From Buxus sempervirens (lineage: Eukaryota > Streptophyta > Magnoliopsida > Buxales > Buxaceae): a stretch of 64,000 bases of DNA. The position numbers were made by a program, and so were the translations under genes. The stretch lies in NCBI GenBank assembly GCA_947561395.2, contig OX387187.1, forward strand, positions 41,459,829 to 41,523,828, read 5' to 3'. Below are positions 20,439 through 32,572 of the stretch, piece by piece. How positions within the stretch are numbered: position 1 is the first letter of the stretch; each line of letters begins with the position of its first letter. Below the pieces are notes generated by a model, which did not search any database, was not told where the DNA came from, and was given only the letters and a program-made list of their open reading frames with translations.

Positions 20439-20640
20439 TGTTAAGAAATATAGGATTATTTTGCTTATTGTATTAAGGGTAGAATAGTCCTTTCAAGTTC
20501 ATTAGTTTTAGCCTATTTATATTGTCTCTTTGTATTTAGGTCAAAACACGATTTTGTAATGCAAGAACGATGAAATCTGAACCTTCCTTTTCTCTCATAT
20601 TTTGTCTTTTCTCTTTGTCCTTTCTTTGGATTATTTAACA
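20439..20640 (+). repeat. 5' LTR of copia 1
   Basis: Begins TGTTAAGAAATA and ends ATTATTTAACA. It differs from the 3' LTR only at one base (ATGCAAG here, ACGCAAG there). Confidence 0.93.
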
Positions 20641-20652
20641 TGGTATCGGAGC
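20641..20652 (+). other. Primer binding site of copia 1 (initiator tRNA-Met)
   Basis: TGGTATCGGAGC immediately after the LTR matches the usual TGGTATCAGAGC complement of initiator tRNA-Met with one mismatch. Confidence 0.85.
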
Positions 20653-21240
20653 AAAACTTCTGGTGATTGGAGGAGCTACTGATTGTTGGCACAACGGCTT
20701 GGCACAATGGCTGGAGTTTTGGCATAGAAACTTAGGCTACAGGGGCACAATGGGATGAGACGGCTTGGCACAATGGCTGGAGGAGCTGCTGATTGGAGGA
20801 GCTGCTGATTGTTGGCACAACGGCTTGGCACAATGGCTGCGGATTGAAGGATTTCGGTTACAGGGGCTTCAAAACTTCTGGCGAACATTCTGTTTGCTAG
20901 AAGGATTAATGTTGATTTGCAGGCATTTTGTTTTTGGGGTTTCATTGAGAACAGGATTCTTGTGCTAGAAGCTAATTTCGTGGAGAAGATGAGAGCAGAA
21001 ATTTCTTCTTACTCTTTTTTGCTGCTATTGACGATAGGTATTACTTTTAGTGTGTCTTGTTGTTTGATAAACTTTGGTGGGGGAAGCTCTTTGGATACTT
21101 GGTGGATCAAAGAGTTTTAAATTGGGGTTTTTCGGATGGGTATGAAGGTTTTGGAGTTGGGGTTTTGGGGAAGATGAACAGTTCAATGGGGGTGTGATTT
21201 TCGTTTTTGTTTTTACAATTGGTATATCATTTTTTTTAAT
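20653..21240 (+). other. Leader of copia 1 with internal tandem repeats
   Basis: Copies of GGCTTGGCACAATGGCTG occur at about 20697, 20762 and 20822, and a GGAGGAGCTGCTGATTG motif repeats between them. No gene is evident. Confidence 0.65.
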
Positions 21241-24200
21241 ATGGCTACTGAAAGAGATTATTCGCTTCAGTCTGTGAGTGTGAGGTTGGATGGAAAGAAT
21301 TATTCATATTGGAGTTATGTGATGAGAAATTTTCTTAAGGGCAAAAGGTTGTCGGGATATGTTAGTGGAACTTCTGTGAAACCTAAGAATACTGATGAGG
21401 GTTATGCTACTTTGATAGATGTCTGGGAAGCAAACAATGCAAAAATTATTACTTGGATTAACAATTCTGTTGAGCATTCCATAGGTACACAGTTGGCAAA
21501 GTATGAGACAGCAAAGGAAGTTTGGGATCATCTGCAAAGGCTATTTACTCAATCCAATTTTACAAAGCAGTATCAATTGGAGAATGACATACGAGCTCTT
21601 CAGCAGAAGAATATGAGTATTCAGGAGTTTTATTCTTCTATGACAGATCTTTGGGATCAATTGGCTCTTACAGAATCGGCAGAATTGAAGGCATGTGATG
21701 CCTATATTGCTCGTAGAGAGCAACAACGGTTGGTACAGTTTTTAATGTCACTTTGTAATGATTTTGAAGGACTTCGAGGTTCAATTTTGCATCGTTCTCC
21801 ACTACCTTCTGTTGACTCAGTTGTCAATGAGTTATTGGCTGAAGAAATACGTCTTAAGTCTCATTCTGAAAATGGAATTCTTTCCACTTCTAATCATTCT
21901 GTGTTAGCAGTACCTTCTAAGCCACTTTTTAATAATTAGAATAAGCCTTACACAAGGGTTGCCTTCGACGAGTGCAGTTTTTGTAAGCAGAAAGGTCATT
22001 GGAAGGCTCAGTGTCCTAAGTTGAGACAGCAAAATCAATCGCAGTAGCAATTTCAAGCTTGGAAGCCTGGCAACCAGTCACAATCTAATACTCATAGACC
22101 ATCTCAGGGTTTCAAACCACCACAGTCTAATACTGCAGCAGTAGTTTCATTAGGCCCTTTCACTGATCCTAGTACTCTGGCTGAGCAATTTCAGAAGTTT
22201 CTCTCCTTACAGCCACAAGCTATGTTTGCTTCTTTTTCCGTAGGTTAGTTGCCTCATAGTTCTTCAGGTATGTCACATTGTGAATGGGTCTTGGATTCTG
22301 GTGCTTCACATCATATGTCTCCAGATTCTTCATTTTTTGCTTCTATGTCTCCTTCGTCTTCTATTCCTGTCATGGCTGCTGATGGCATTCCTATGCCTTT
22401 AGCAGGTGTTGGTTCTGTTGTCACATCTCACGTGTCTCTCCTTAATGTTTATCATATTCCAAAACTCACATTAAATCTTGCTTCTGTTGGTCAGTTATGT
22501 GATTCTGGTAATTTAGTAACCTTTTCTTCTTCTTCTTGTTATGTGTAGGATCTGCAATCTCAGAAGTTGATTGGGACAGGCCGTAGGAAGGGGAGACTAT
22601 ATATTTTGGATGAGTTAAAAGTACCTGTTGCTGCTGCTACTAGTGTTGATTTGTCTTCTTTTCGTTTGAGTCCATCTTCTTCTAATTTTTACTTATGGCA
22701 TGCTCGTCTTGGTCATGTCTCGTCTTCTCGTTTGAGATTTTTGGCATCCACATGGGTTTTAGGAAATTTGCAAACTTTTGATATCTTTGATTGTAGTGGA
22801 TGTAAATTGGCAAAATTTTCAGCTTTACCTTTTAATCGAAGTATTTCTGTTTCTTCTTCTCCATTTGATTTGATTCATTCTGATGTATGGGGACCTTCTC
22901 CTGTTGTCACAAAAGGAGGGTCTCGATATTATGTTTCTTTTATTGATGATCATACTCGTTATTGTTGGGTTTATTTAATGAACCATCGTTCTGAATTCTT
23001 TGATATTTATAAAGCCTTTCGAGCTCTTGTCAAAACTCAACATTCTGCTATTATCAAATGCTTTAGGTGTGATTTGGGTGGGGAATACACTTCAAATAAA
23101 TTTTGTGAGTTTCTTGCCTTAGATGGAACTATTCACCAAACTTCGTGTGCAGATACTCCTGAGCAAAATGGTGTTGCTGAAAGAAAACATAGGCATATTG
23201 TTGAAACTGTTCGGTCTCTCTTGTTGTCTGCTTCTGTTCCTAGTGTGTTTTGGGGTGAAGCCGTTCTTCCTACTGTAAGCTTGATTAATACTATTCCATC
23301 TTCTCATATTTCAGGTTTTTCTCCCTTCGAAAAGTTGTATGGGTATTCCCCTGATTATTCCTTCTTTAGAGTCTTTGGTTGTACCTGTTTCATTCTTCGT
23401 CCTCATGTAGAACGCAGCAAGTTGTCCTCTCGATCTGCTATTTGTGTCTTTCTTGGTTATGGTGAAGGTAAAAAGGGGTATCGTTGTTTTGATCCAATAA
23501 CTCAGAAACTTTATGTGTCTCGTCATGTTGTTTTTCTTGAGCATATACCTTTCTTTTCTATTCCATCCACTACTCATAGCTTGAATAGATCTGATCTTAT
23601 TTGTATAGATCCCTTTTCTGAGGATTCTAATAGGTTGTCATCTCAGGTGCCTAGTACTTCAAATGCCCCTTCTCATAACCAAGAAAGACCAATTCGTACT
23701 GATCATTTTGCAGGTACTGACACTTCTTTCTCCGACACAACTGATGCTCCCTCTTCTCCTGTGGTACCTCAAGCTTCGTCTGAGATTGTGGATCCACCTC
23801 TACGTCAATCCATACGCATTCGTAAGTCCACAAAATTACCAGATTTTGCTTATTCTTGTTATTCTTCATCTTTTACTTCCTTCTTGGCCTCTATTCATTG
23901 TCTCTCTGAGCCCTATTCCTATAAAGAGGCTATTCTTGATTCTCATTGGCAGCAAGCTATGGATGAGGAACTTTCTGCTTTGCACAAAACAAGTACTTGG
24001 GATTTGGTTCCTCTACATCCTGGTAAGAGTGTTGTTGGTTGTCGTTGGGTGTATAAGATCAAGACTAATTTTGATGGATCTATTGGGCGATACAAAGCTA
24101 GGTTGGTTGCAAAAGGGTACTCTCAATAGTATGGCATGGATTATGATGAGACATTTGCTCCTGTTGCAAAAATGACTACTATTCGTACTCTTATTGCAGT

Positions 24201-25437
24201 AGCTTTAGTTCGCCAGTGGCATATCTCTCAACTTGATATTAAAAATGTCTTCTTGAATGGAGATTTTCAAGAAGAAATTTATATGGCACCTCCTCCTGGT
24301 GTTTCACATGAGCCTGGGTATGTTTGCAAGCTCAAGAAAGCGTTATATGGTCACAAACAAGCACCTCGTGCTTGGTTTGAGAAATTTTCTGTTGTGATCT
24401 CTTCCCTTGGATTTGCCTCTAGTAGTCATGATTTTGCTCTTTTTGTTAAGTGCACTGATACAGGTCGTATCATTCTGTCTTTATATGTTGATGACATGAT
24501 TATTATTAGTGATGATGTTGATGGTATTTCAGTTTTGAAGACAGAGTTAACTAGACAGTTTGAAATGAAGGATTTGGGTTCTCTACGATATTTCTTGGGT
24601 ATTGAGGTAGCCTACTCACCCAGAGGTTATCTTCTTTCTCAGTCGAAATATGTTGCAGACATTCTTGACCGGGCTAGACTTACTGATAATAAGACTATAG
24701 ATACTCCCGTTGAGGTTAACACAAAGTACTCTTCTTCTGATGGTTTACCTTTGTTTGATCCTACTTTATACCGTACTATTGTTGGGAGCTTGGTATATCT
24801 CACAATTACTCGTCCAGATATTGCATATGCTGTTCATGTTGTTAGTCAATTTTTTGCTTCTCCTACTACAGTTCATTGGGCAGCTGTTCTTCGTATTTTA
24901 TGGTATCTTCAGGGTACAGTCTTTCAGAGTCTTTTACTTCCATCCACTTCTTCCTTGGAGCTGCGGGCATACTCTGATGCTGATCATGGTAGTGATCCTA
25001 CAGATCACAAGTCTGTTACTGGTTTCTGCATCTTTTTGGGTGATTCTCTTATTTCTTGGAAGAGCAAGAAACAATCTATTGTTTCTCAATCTTCAACCGA
25101 AGCAGAATATCGTTCTATGGCATCTACTACCAAAGAGATTGTTTGGTTACGTTGGATACTTGCAGATATGGGAGTTTCTCTTTCTCATCCCACTCCTATG
25201 TTTTGTGACAACTAAAGTTCTATTCAGATTGCTCACAACTCGGTTTTTCATGAACGAATTAAGCACATTGAGATCGATTGTCACCTTACTTGTCATCATC
25301 TCAAGCATGGCACCATTACTTTGCCCTTTGTTTCTTCTTCTTTGCAGATTGTAGATTTCTTTACCAAATCGCTTTCTATTTCCCGTTTTCATTTTCTAGT
25401 TGGCAAACTCTCGATGCTTGTACTTGCAGCATCGTGA
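21241..25437 (+). pseudogene. gag-pol: Copia 1 gag-pol polyprotein with six in-frame stops
   Basis: One frame of 1399 codons runs from ATG 21241 to TGA 25435-25437 without any frameshift. It is broken by TAG at 21937, 22045, 22246, 22546 and 24127 and TAA at 25213. Domains in order: copia gag (codons 1-230), zinc knuckle C-x2-C-x4-H-x4-C (from 21973), aspartic protease LDSGASHH (near 22292), integrase HHCC segment (22690-22830) and D-D-E core ending PEQNGVAERK (near 23160), reverse transcriptase with YVDDM (24484-24498), and RNase H ending with SSTEAEYRSMAST (near 25095). Every stop is one C-to-T step from a Gln codon. As it stands the copy cannot make Pol; it could only move with proteins supplied by another copy. 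Confidence 0.93.
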
Positions 25438-25439
25438 GT

Positions 25440-25450
25440 TTGAGGGGAGG
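25440..25450 (+). other. Polypurine tract of copia 1
   Basis: TTGAGGGGAGG directly precedes the 3' LTR and is the plus-strand priming site. Confidence 0.8.
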
Positions 25451-25652
25451 TGTTAAGAAATATAGGATTATTTTGCTTATTGTATTAAGGGTAGAATAGT
25501 CCTTTCAAGTTCATTAGTTTTAGCCTATTTATATTGTCTCTTTGTATTTAGGTCAAAACACGATTTTGTAACGCAAGAACGATGAAATCTGAACCTTCCT
25601 TTTCTCTCATATTTTGTCTTTTCTCTTTGTCCTTTCTTTGGATTATTTAACA
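25451..25652 (+). repeat. 3' LTR of copia 1
   Basis: 202 bp, TGTTAAG...TTAACA, one difference from the 5' LTR. Confidence 0.93.
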
Positions 25653-25664
25653 CTCCCATCTTCT

Positions 25665-25730
25665 CCAAAGAAAACGTAGGGGTCAACGAACGGCCGACCC
25701 CTTTTTTGCCCTCTTTCGCCGGCGAGCTGT
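25665..25730. repeat. Right copy of the ~60-bp direct repeat
   Basis: Counterpart of 20272-20335; see that entry. The copy boundaries do not coincide with the LTR ends, so this is not the target duplication. Confidence 0.6.
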
Positions 25731-26357
25731 CCTGCCAGCTTCGATCAAGATCGAATGTGGCTCAATTTCAATGGCAAGGTACTCTTCATGGTTGAAATCA
25801 GATTTGATTCTCTGTAGTTGACTCTATTTCTGCCATTGTTATCTTTGATAATTAGTTTAGGAGATTTACCTTTCTGGATGTAGATATCAGATCCATTGTT
25901 ATCTTTGCTGCTTAGTGTAGGAAATTTCCCTCTCTGGAGATAGATACCAGAACTGTCTGAGAGAGATCCGGCGTCGAGCGATTTAGAGGATGAGAAGAAG
26001 GGTATTCGGATAAAGAAAGAAGATTGGGAGAAACTGCATGTCCACATTTCTTCGTACAATAACTTTCCAACTGCAGCTGGATTGCTGCAGCTGGATTGGC
26101 TTCTTCTGCTGCTGGGTTTGCATGTCTCGATAAGATTTTGTATGCGCTTTGTTGATATTTTTTCTTTTGATTTCATGCTCTAAAATAGTAAAAATACTCT
26201 CTCTCCCTCTCTCTTTCTCTCTCTAATATCCTATTGAAAGTTAAAAAAAACAGTAGATTTTGATCACGCAAATTAGTGGAGGTCCGAAGATACGGACTAT
26301 CCAACACTGAGTACAACTACTTTACATTGTTGTTTCAGTCTTTGCCCTTTCCAAGCT
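25731..26357. other. No recognised gene; unassigned open frame on minus strand
   Basis: A 143-codon minus-strand frame (26176-25745) contains two similar 20-residue segments ([10 protein letters not shown] and DIYIQKGKSP) but matches no family I recognise. It may be a short local duplication rather than a gene. CT-rich runs lie at 26195-26225. Confidence 0.3.
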
Positions 26358-26880
26358 AATAAATAATTGTTTATTTAATTCGAATATCATTAAAAAATTA
26401 AAAAAATTTAAGAAAATATGAAAAAAAATTAGTAAAAATATGGATTATATTTATGTGAAGCATGGACACTCACTTTATAGATGGGCGTGCAAAACTTTTA
26501 TTTTTTTGTAAAAAATGAATAAATAATTGTTTATTTAATCCGAAAATCATTAAAAAATTAAAAAAATATGAAAAAAATTAGTAAAAATATGGATTATATT
26601 TATGTGAAGCGTGGACACCCAATTTACAGATGGGCATGGAAACTTTTTTTTTTGTCGTGAAAATTGAATAAATAATTGTTTATTTAATCCAAAAATCATT
26701 AAAAAATTAAAAATTTTTTAAGAAAATATGAAAAAAAATTAGTAAAAATATAGATTATATTTATGTGAAGCGTGGACACCCAATTTATAGATGGGCGTGC
26801 AAACTTTTATTTTTTTTGTAAAAAATGAATAATTAATTGTTTATGTAATCCGAAAATAATACAAAAATGGGAAAATTTTA
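26358..26880. repeat. AT-rich tandem repeat, period 149-161 bp, about 3.3 copies
   Basis: AATAAATAATTGTTTATTTAA begins copies at about 26358, 26518, 26667 and (variant) 26828. Each copy contains GGATTATATTTATGTGAAGC, a GTGGACAC segment and a run of T. It lies directly upstream of the degenerate hAT gene. Confidence 0.8.
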
Positions 26881-27018
26881 TTAAAATTTTTTGGTAAATA
26901 TTATTTAGTTGATTATTTTCTAGATGGGTATGATAAAGTGATACTTTGTTTAATTGTTTGTAAATTGGAATTGACACTTCGACAGGTAACCTACTGTTTT
27001 CAGGTGATTAGCTAGCGG

Positions 27019-30000
27019 GTGATAGCATCAGGATCTGGTGGTGGTGATGGTGCCGAGACAGGCGGGCGTAGAGTAGACATTGGATGGCAGCATGGTACCC
27101 GCTATCAGGGAGACAGAAATAAGACAGTATGTAATTATTGTGGTCATATATTCAAGGGGGGAGGTGTATCCAAACTGAAGATGCATCTGGCAGGTGGTTC
27201 CAAGGACGTTGTGGATTGTATTAGAGTGCCACCTGCAGTTAGAAAGCAGATGCTTGAGCACCTACAGGGTGGTGTGAAAAGCAGAAAAATGAAGCATATT
27301 ATAGAGGAGGAGGTCAGACGGAGACTAGCAGAGCCTCCACGGGTACCTGAGGATGATGATGATTTTGTCTACGCTAGCGGGATCGACACAGAGGCTGAGA
27401 GGGCCCAGTATAAAGCAGCACACCGTGCATCCCTAAAGTCAGAGTTTGAACGGAGAGAGATACAGAGCATGGATTTGAGAGAGGCGGTCATTCTGGGGCT
27501 GGTGGTTCGGCTTCTTTGAGGCGTTCTCATTCCACGAGAATGCCTGATTATCCTGTGGACCCTGATACACATAGATCATCAGATGCGAAGCAGAAGAGGC
27601 TGAAAGATTCTTGGAGTTGAGGGTCAGTTAGAAAGAAGATGAGTAAGTTTATATCTCGGTTCTTCATATTCAACCATATTCCTGCACATGTAGCTGCCTC
27701 TCCGCATTTTGAGAGTATGGTTGACGTTATTCAGGAGTTTGGGGTTGGAGTCCTACCTCCTACACCGAAGGAGATCATGGGGGTGTATTTAGATGATGAA
27801 GAGAAAGAGATGCTGACATTTATTAAATCTTTGCGTCCATACTGGAAGAGATTCGGGGTTACTATTATGTGTGATGGTTGGACAGGTCCTACGAAGCTGT
27901 CAATCATCAACTTTATGGTCTATTGTAGAGGCAAGGCCGTATTTTTAAAGTCTGTAGATACGTCTCGGATAAAATCAAGGATTCAGATTACATCTTTGGT
28001 TTACTAGAGGAGGTGATCAAAGAGGTTGGGATACATCTCGTTGTACAGATGTTACAGACAATGGGAGTGCCTTTAAGAAGGCTGGTGAAATGATACAGGC
28101 GAAGTACCCCATATACTGGACCCCTTGTGTTGCACATTGTATAGACCTGATGTTAGAGGCCATTGGGAAGAGGAAGAGGGTGATGAAGACATTACGAGCT
28201 GCACGGACATTGACTACATTTATTTATAATCATAATTATGAGCTATCGAAGATGAGAGCAGTATGTCATGGAGATATAATCAGGCCAAGGATTACTAGAT
28301 TTGGTACAAATTATATTGCCTTGGATAGCATGCTCTGACACAAGCAAGGATTGAGAACCTTATTTACTAGTGAGGATTAAGGTGCTTGCTCTCAGAGCCG
28401 CACTGAGAAAGGGAGGAAAGTAGAGAATATCGTTCTTTAGGGTAGCTTTTGGGATGGTGTGAAGGAAGTTGTCGATATATTGGAGCCCATTTACAGGGTG
28501 TTACGGCTCGTTGACACAGATACATACCCGACCCTCGCTTCCATCTATGAGAGCATGAGGGTGATGAAAGCACAAGTTCAAATTGCCGCATAGTTGTCCT
28601 ACTAGTGGGTCCACAAGATCATTGATGATCGTTGGATTAAATCGATGGATCATCCCATACTTTTGGCAGGTAATTAATTTATAATATTAATTAAGGTTTG
28701 TTGATTTTTTTTTATATTTATACTTCTTAGGTAATGCTAAATTGTTTATTAATTCACATTTTCTTTTCAAACACAATAACAGCACATTACTTTAACCCAA
28801 AATTTCACTATAAGGACAACCTTGGGCTGCGCTTAGATATGTGGACAGCTGTGCACTTGGTTTATTCCCACCTCGATCCCAATTCTACCGGGTAGGCAGA
28901 TTTTGGCAATGAGGTAAATTCTATATAAATAATAAATAACTGCTTTATCAATTGTAATTTGGAATCTTTTCCTCAATTTTTACTAAATTCTGAACATGCT
29001 CTTGCAGTTGATCAAGTTTAGAGATGCAATGGAATCATTTGGAATGACGACTGCCATTGCCTTGCAGAGTACGATGATGCCATGTATGTAATTTACTACA
29101 TTTTGGTAAATCATTTAGAATTTCTAAATTTATTTTATGCTTATTGAAAATCATTACATGTTTTAGGCAAGTGGTGGGCCATGTGCGGAGTTTCTGCTCC
29201 TACTTTTTCGAAGCTTGCGTGTCGGATTCTCGCTCAGACTACATCCTCATCTGCTTGCGAGCGTAACTGGAGCACCTTTGCGTTGATTCATACAAAGCAA
29301 AGGAACCGGTTGGCCTATCAGAAGCTGCAAAAGCTCGTGTTTTGTCACTACAACATGAGATTACGAGCCAAACAGCTGGAGATCGAAACACAGCGTAGTA
29401 GTGCATATGTTAACGACCCTCTGGACATCCTATGCAACACCCGGATTGATGATGACAACCCATTCTCAGAATGGGTGAGGACTGCGGAGTTAGACGAGCC
29501 TGATGGTGGGCCGAGTTCAGTCGTTGCTTGTGCCGCAGCAGAGATGGGAATTGATGTTGATGCTATTATGGAGGAGGAGAGGGGATTTCCTTCTGTTGAC
29601 TCTTTTGATAGAAATACCAGTGTCATGCCCCATTTAGTTGCTATAGCAGCAACGACGCCCTCAGTCCCAGTTCAGTCAGTTGAGGGTAGAGAGTTTGACT
29701 CCGAGGATGGAGATAGTGGGGATGGTGGAGGGTCTGATGATGATGACGACGATGATGATGAAGATGATCATCAGGGAGGTGGAGGACAATCACATGGGCT
29801 AGGGGTTAGTCCTTTCACTGGGGAGGCAGCGTACACACACGCCACCCAGGACACCCACCATGGAGGGCGATACGGTTAGGGTGATCATTCAGATCCAGAG
29901 CCACGTATTCATAGGCGGAGTAAGGGGAAGGAGAGGATTGGTGCCCAGGACGAGGATGAGATGTCTCAATCGTTTATGAGTATGGACATGGAGGGATATA

Positions 30001-30478
30001 ACATCACATCTTCATGTAGTTATGGGGATCAGAGTGGGCAGTATGGAGGATATGCATATCCATATCCTGGGCAGTTTCAGACATCTGACAGCTATGGGTT
30101 ATTTGATTTTCCCTCCTATCCAGTTGCACCAGCTCTATATCCAACTGCATACGGATATGGGTATGTCCCAGTGCCAGTGCCAGTCCCAGCTATCCCATAT
30201 CCGTATGGTTATTATCCTCTATCAGTCGTAGCAGAGGAGGAGGAGGAGGATGAGGATGAGAATGCGGGTGTTCTTATTATGAGGGAGTATTATGATGATT
30301 GTCCTCCTGTGGGCTTTGTTGTGGATTTAGATCAGGATGAGTATGAGAAGGTTGTGTGTCGTTACAGAGGTCAGTACGTAGGGCGCACGTCATGGCGACG
30401 ATATGTTCACATGCTTGAGAGACGACGACAGCAACAACATCAGCATTTCCAGCCTTCTAGATACTCTACTTCTTATTG
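27019..30478 (+). pseudogene. Degenerate hAT transposase gene (BED + DUF659 + hAT C-terminal), intron-containing
   Basis: A BED zinc finger (C-x2-C...H, 27120-27200) is followed after a frameshift near 27480 by a DUF659-type transposase domain (27639-28000, with CDGWTGP). After further shifts near 27965 and 28050 comes the RNase-H-like segment with TDNGSAFKKAG and TPCVAHCIDLML (28055-28340). Three introns are visible as GT...AG (about 28673-28782, 28914-29006, 29083-29166). The hAT dimerisation domain (SSSACERNWSTF) lies at 29240-29330. A long acidic Asp-rich stretch (29690-29775) and a Tyr/Pro-rich tail (29961-30478) follow. Stops at 28324 region, 28378, 28438, 28591, 28603 and 29877 all sit where Gln or Arg would fit. 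The N-terminus lacks an ATG: ATA stands at the likely start. It is not functional. Confidence 0.82.
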
Positions 30479-31154
30479 ATCTTTGTACTTTGTAGTTTGT
30501 ACTTTGTAATCTTGTGACTTTTGTCTCTTATCTTTTGACTCTCTTGTAGACTTCTACTTTGTATTTTGCGTTTTTGGCAATTTGTCTTTTAAATTTTTAT
30601 GATTATTAATCTATGAGCCTATGACTTTGTTTTATACATCACACTTTGTATTGTGACTGTGTGATGTAATGTGCTTGCAGTTGTAGCCTTGTAATTGTTT
30701 ATGTTCATGTGTTCGTATTTGTTCATAAATTAGATCCAATACTTACTTATTCTATCTATTTTTGCATATAAATTGTATAAAATCATGTCTATTATGTTAT
30801 TTTTAGCTTAATTATGTTTTTTATTTCAAAAACAGGCATTTCGTCGACGTGCCGCCGGCATGCCAACGATTTCGACAAAACAGCCATTCTGGCAGTTTCA
30901 GTTCAACTTTTTAAACCAAAAAAGGCGTTTTGGTGGTGTGCCGCCGATTTCGCCAAAAAATGTGTTTCAGGCCATTTCGCAGGAATTCCGGCAAAATTTC
31001 GCTCAAATTTTGTTTCGGCCGCCTACCGGCGCACCAGGAATCGCCGAAAAGTAGATCCTTGATAACAACGAACCCAATTCTCTCTCTCTCTCTTCCGTGG
31101 AAAAGCAACCCAATCCCCCATCTTCCTACCTTGTCCCTCTACAGCAACAACTCC

Positions 31155-31166
31155 TCTTTATTTTAT

Positions 31167-31236
<70 letters not shown>

Positions 31237-31240
31237 TATG
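31155..31240. repeat. (CT)n microsatellite
   Basis: About 40 CT dinucleotides with two short interruptions. The serine/leucine-rich frames across it are artefacts. Confidence 0.95.
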
Positions 31241-31879
31241 TTTTCGTCCTCTTCTTACTTTTTTTTTCCTTTTGTATTCTAGTAAACAATTCAAACGGCA
31301 AGGCTAACCTCATCTACAGTGATGGTTATATGACTCATACGAAAATACCCATCTTCTCCTTCTACTATAATAGTCAAATCTGAGAACCCATATTTCTTAT
31401 TCTGATTCTCTCTCTTCTGGAAATCAATCCAATAGAAAGAGAACAGGGTTTTATTGTCCACGATGTATCGATTAATAGTGACCATTTAATCCATGAATTT
31501 ATTTCTGCATCAAGCATCTCTATAAGTGACACAAATAAATAGAAAACAATAATATATATATATATATTTAAACCTAAAATTTGTGAATCATCATCTAGGT
31601 ATCCACACAAGTAAAGATGTGAAGAATGCCATGTTGTGAATACTCTATTCTATAACCTGAAATTTTCGTTGGAAAAAGGACTCTAAATCCACCTACCTGA
31701 ACCGTTGCATTGCGAATCCATCTTTTCAAATCTCCAAAGCCTTCTCCTTCAGCTTCAAAAATCCAAACATTACTCTCGTAGCCGTCAAAGCCTTCTCCTA
31801 GGGTTTTGACATCCTTCTAATTTCACATCCTATTTATACCTAGCCAATAGGGTTAACTAATCCCACTTTAAAATAATAC

Positions 31880-31913
31880 CACCCCCCCCCCCCCCCCCCC
31901 CCCTTTTTTTTTT
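31880..31913. repeat. Homopolymer tract C(~23) followed by T(~10)
   Basis: An uninterrupted run of C followed by T. Lengths of such runs are often assembly- or platform-dependent. Confidence 0.9.
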
Positions 31914-32280
31914 CTAAAAACATATAAAATGATAATTATTCTAATTTTCGTATTATATTTATTCCTCATTTTTAAATTACACTTACTCACCTTATTTCTC
32001 ATAGTATTCATAGATTAAGCCCTCTTAATTAAGCATAATAAATAGATAACCCTTTTTCTATTTAATAAGCTACAAAAATGTTATTTAAATCCAAATTAAA
32101 GCTAAATTTGTCTTCCATTAAATTTTTAGAACTAGTAAATTATTTAATTAATAATAATCACTCAAAATAATTAGAAAAGGACAAAACTATCCTTATGAAA
32201 ATTCTAGGTTATTACATATATTGATTGCCTTTGAGTACTTTTTTTGTGAATTTAAAGCTCCATGAAAATTTAAATTGCAG

Positions 32281-32572
32281 GTGCATCTAATTGGTGGCTT
32301 TGAAGATGCCTCGTGCAATTTTGTACCAGTTTAAGAGGCAGAGATAACTAAAGTTGAATGTGTAAATTAACTCTGGGTGCAGCATGCCACTAGTACAAGA
32401 GAATTGAAAGGCAATGCAAAACTTGGTTATTCTTTTCCTTTATGTGCAAAAATCATTCAAGCTTTGCAGAGGTGTCAGGAAAAGTTTCACATTCGAACTC
32501 TATTTGTTCTTGGACATAATACTAGAAGAGATTTTGAAGGAAATGCATGCCCTATCTTCAATGGTTTTCTGG
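32281..32572 (+). pseudogene. Relic exon resembling protein N-terminal asparagine amidohydrolase
   Basis: The segment is bounded by intact-looking splice signals (…TTGCAG before, GTTAGT after). One frame reads a segment starting VHLIGGFEDAS, then LGYSFPLCAKII and ACPIFNGF. From memory this resembles plant NTAN1-type amidohydrolases, which deamidate N-terminal Asn in the N-degron pathway. Two TAA stops (near 32332 and 32368) break the frame, both at positions reachable from CAA. No neighbouring exons were found within a kilobase. Identification is by recalled similarity and moderate only. Confidence 0.45.

Larger units (their letters stand above)
20439..25652 (+). mobile_element. Ty1/copia retrotransposon 1 (5214 bp, near-identical LTRs)
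   Basis: Two 202-bp LTRs (20439-20640 and 25451-25652) differ at a single position. The flanks are CTCCA and CTCCC, a 4/5 match to a 5-bp target duplication. The internal order is primer site, leader, a single gag-protease-integrase-RT-RNase H frame (21241-25437) and a purine tract (GAGGGGAGG) before the 3' LTR. The integrase-before-RT order and the small LTRs place it in copia, probably near the Ale/Retrofit group. The near-identical LTRs imply a very recent insertion, yet the coding frame has six stops. Confidence 0.92.
30479..32280. other. Intergenic: simple repeats and no recognised gene
   Basis: 30810-31060 is a patch richer in CG with repeated CGCCGATTTCG-like segments of unknown origin. 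A CT microsatellite and a long C run are listed separately. The minus strand at 31291-31485 holds a 64-codon frame that is not recognisable. The rest is AT-rich. Confidence 0.45.

Noticed and set aside
25745..26176. 143-codon minus-strand frame with two similar internal segments
   Set aside because: No recognisable domain and no splice or promoter context. The repeat is reflected in the DNA, so a local duplication explains it.
31291..31610. Minus-strand frames of 64-78 codons
   Set aside because: No family recognised, and the reading is interrupted in related frames; chance is sufficient.
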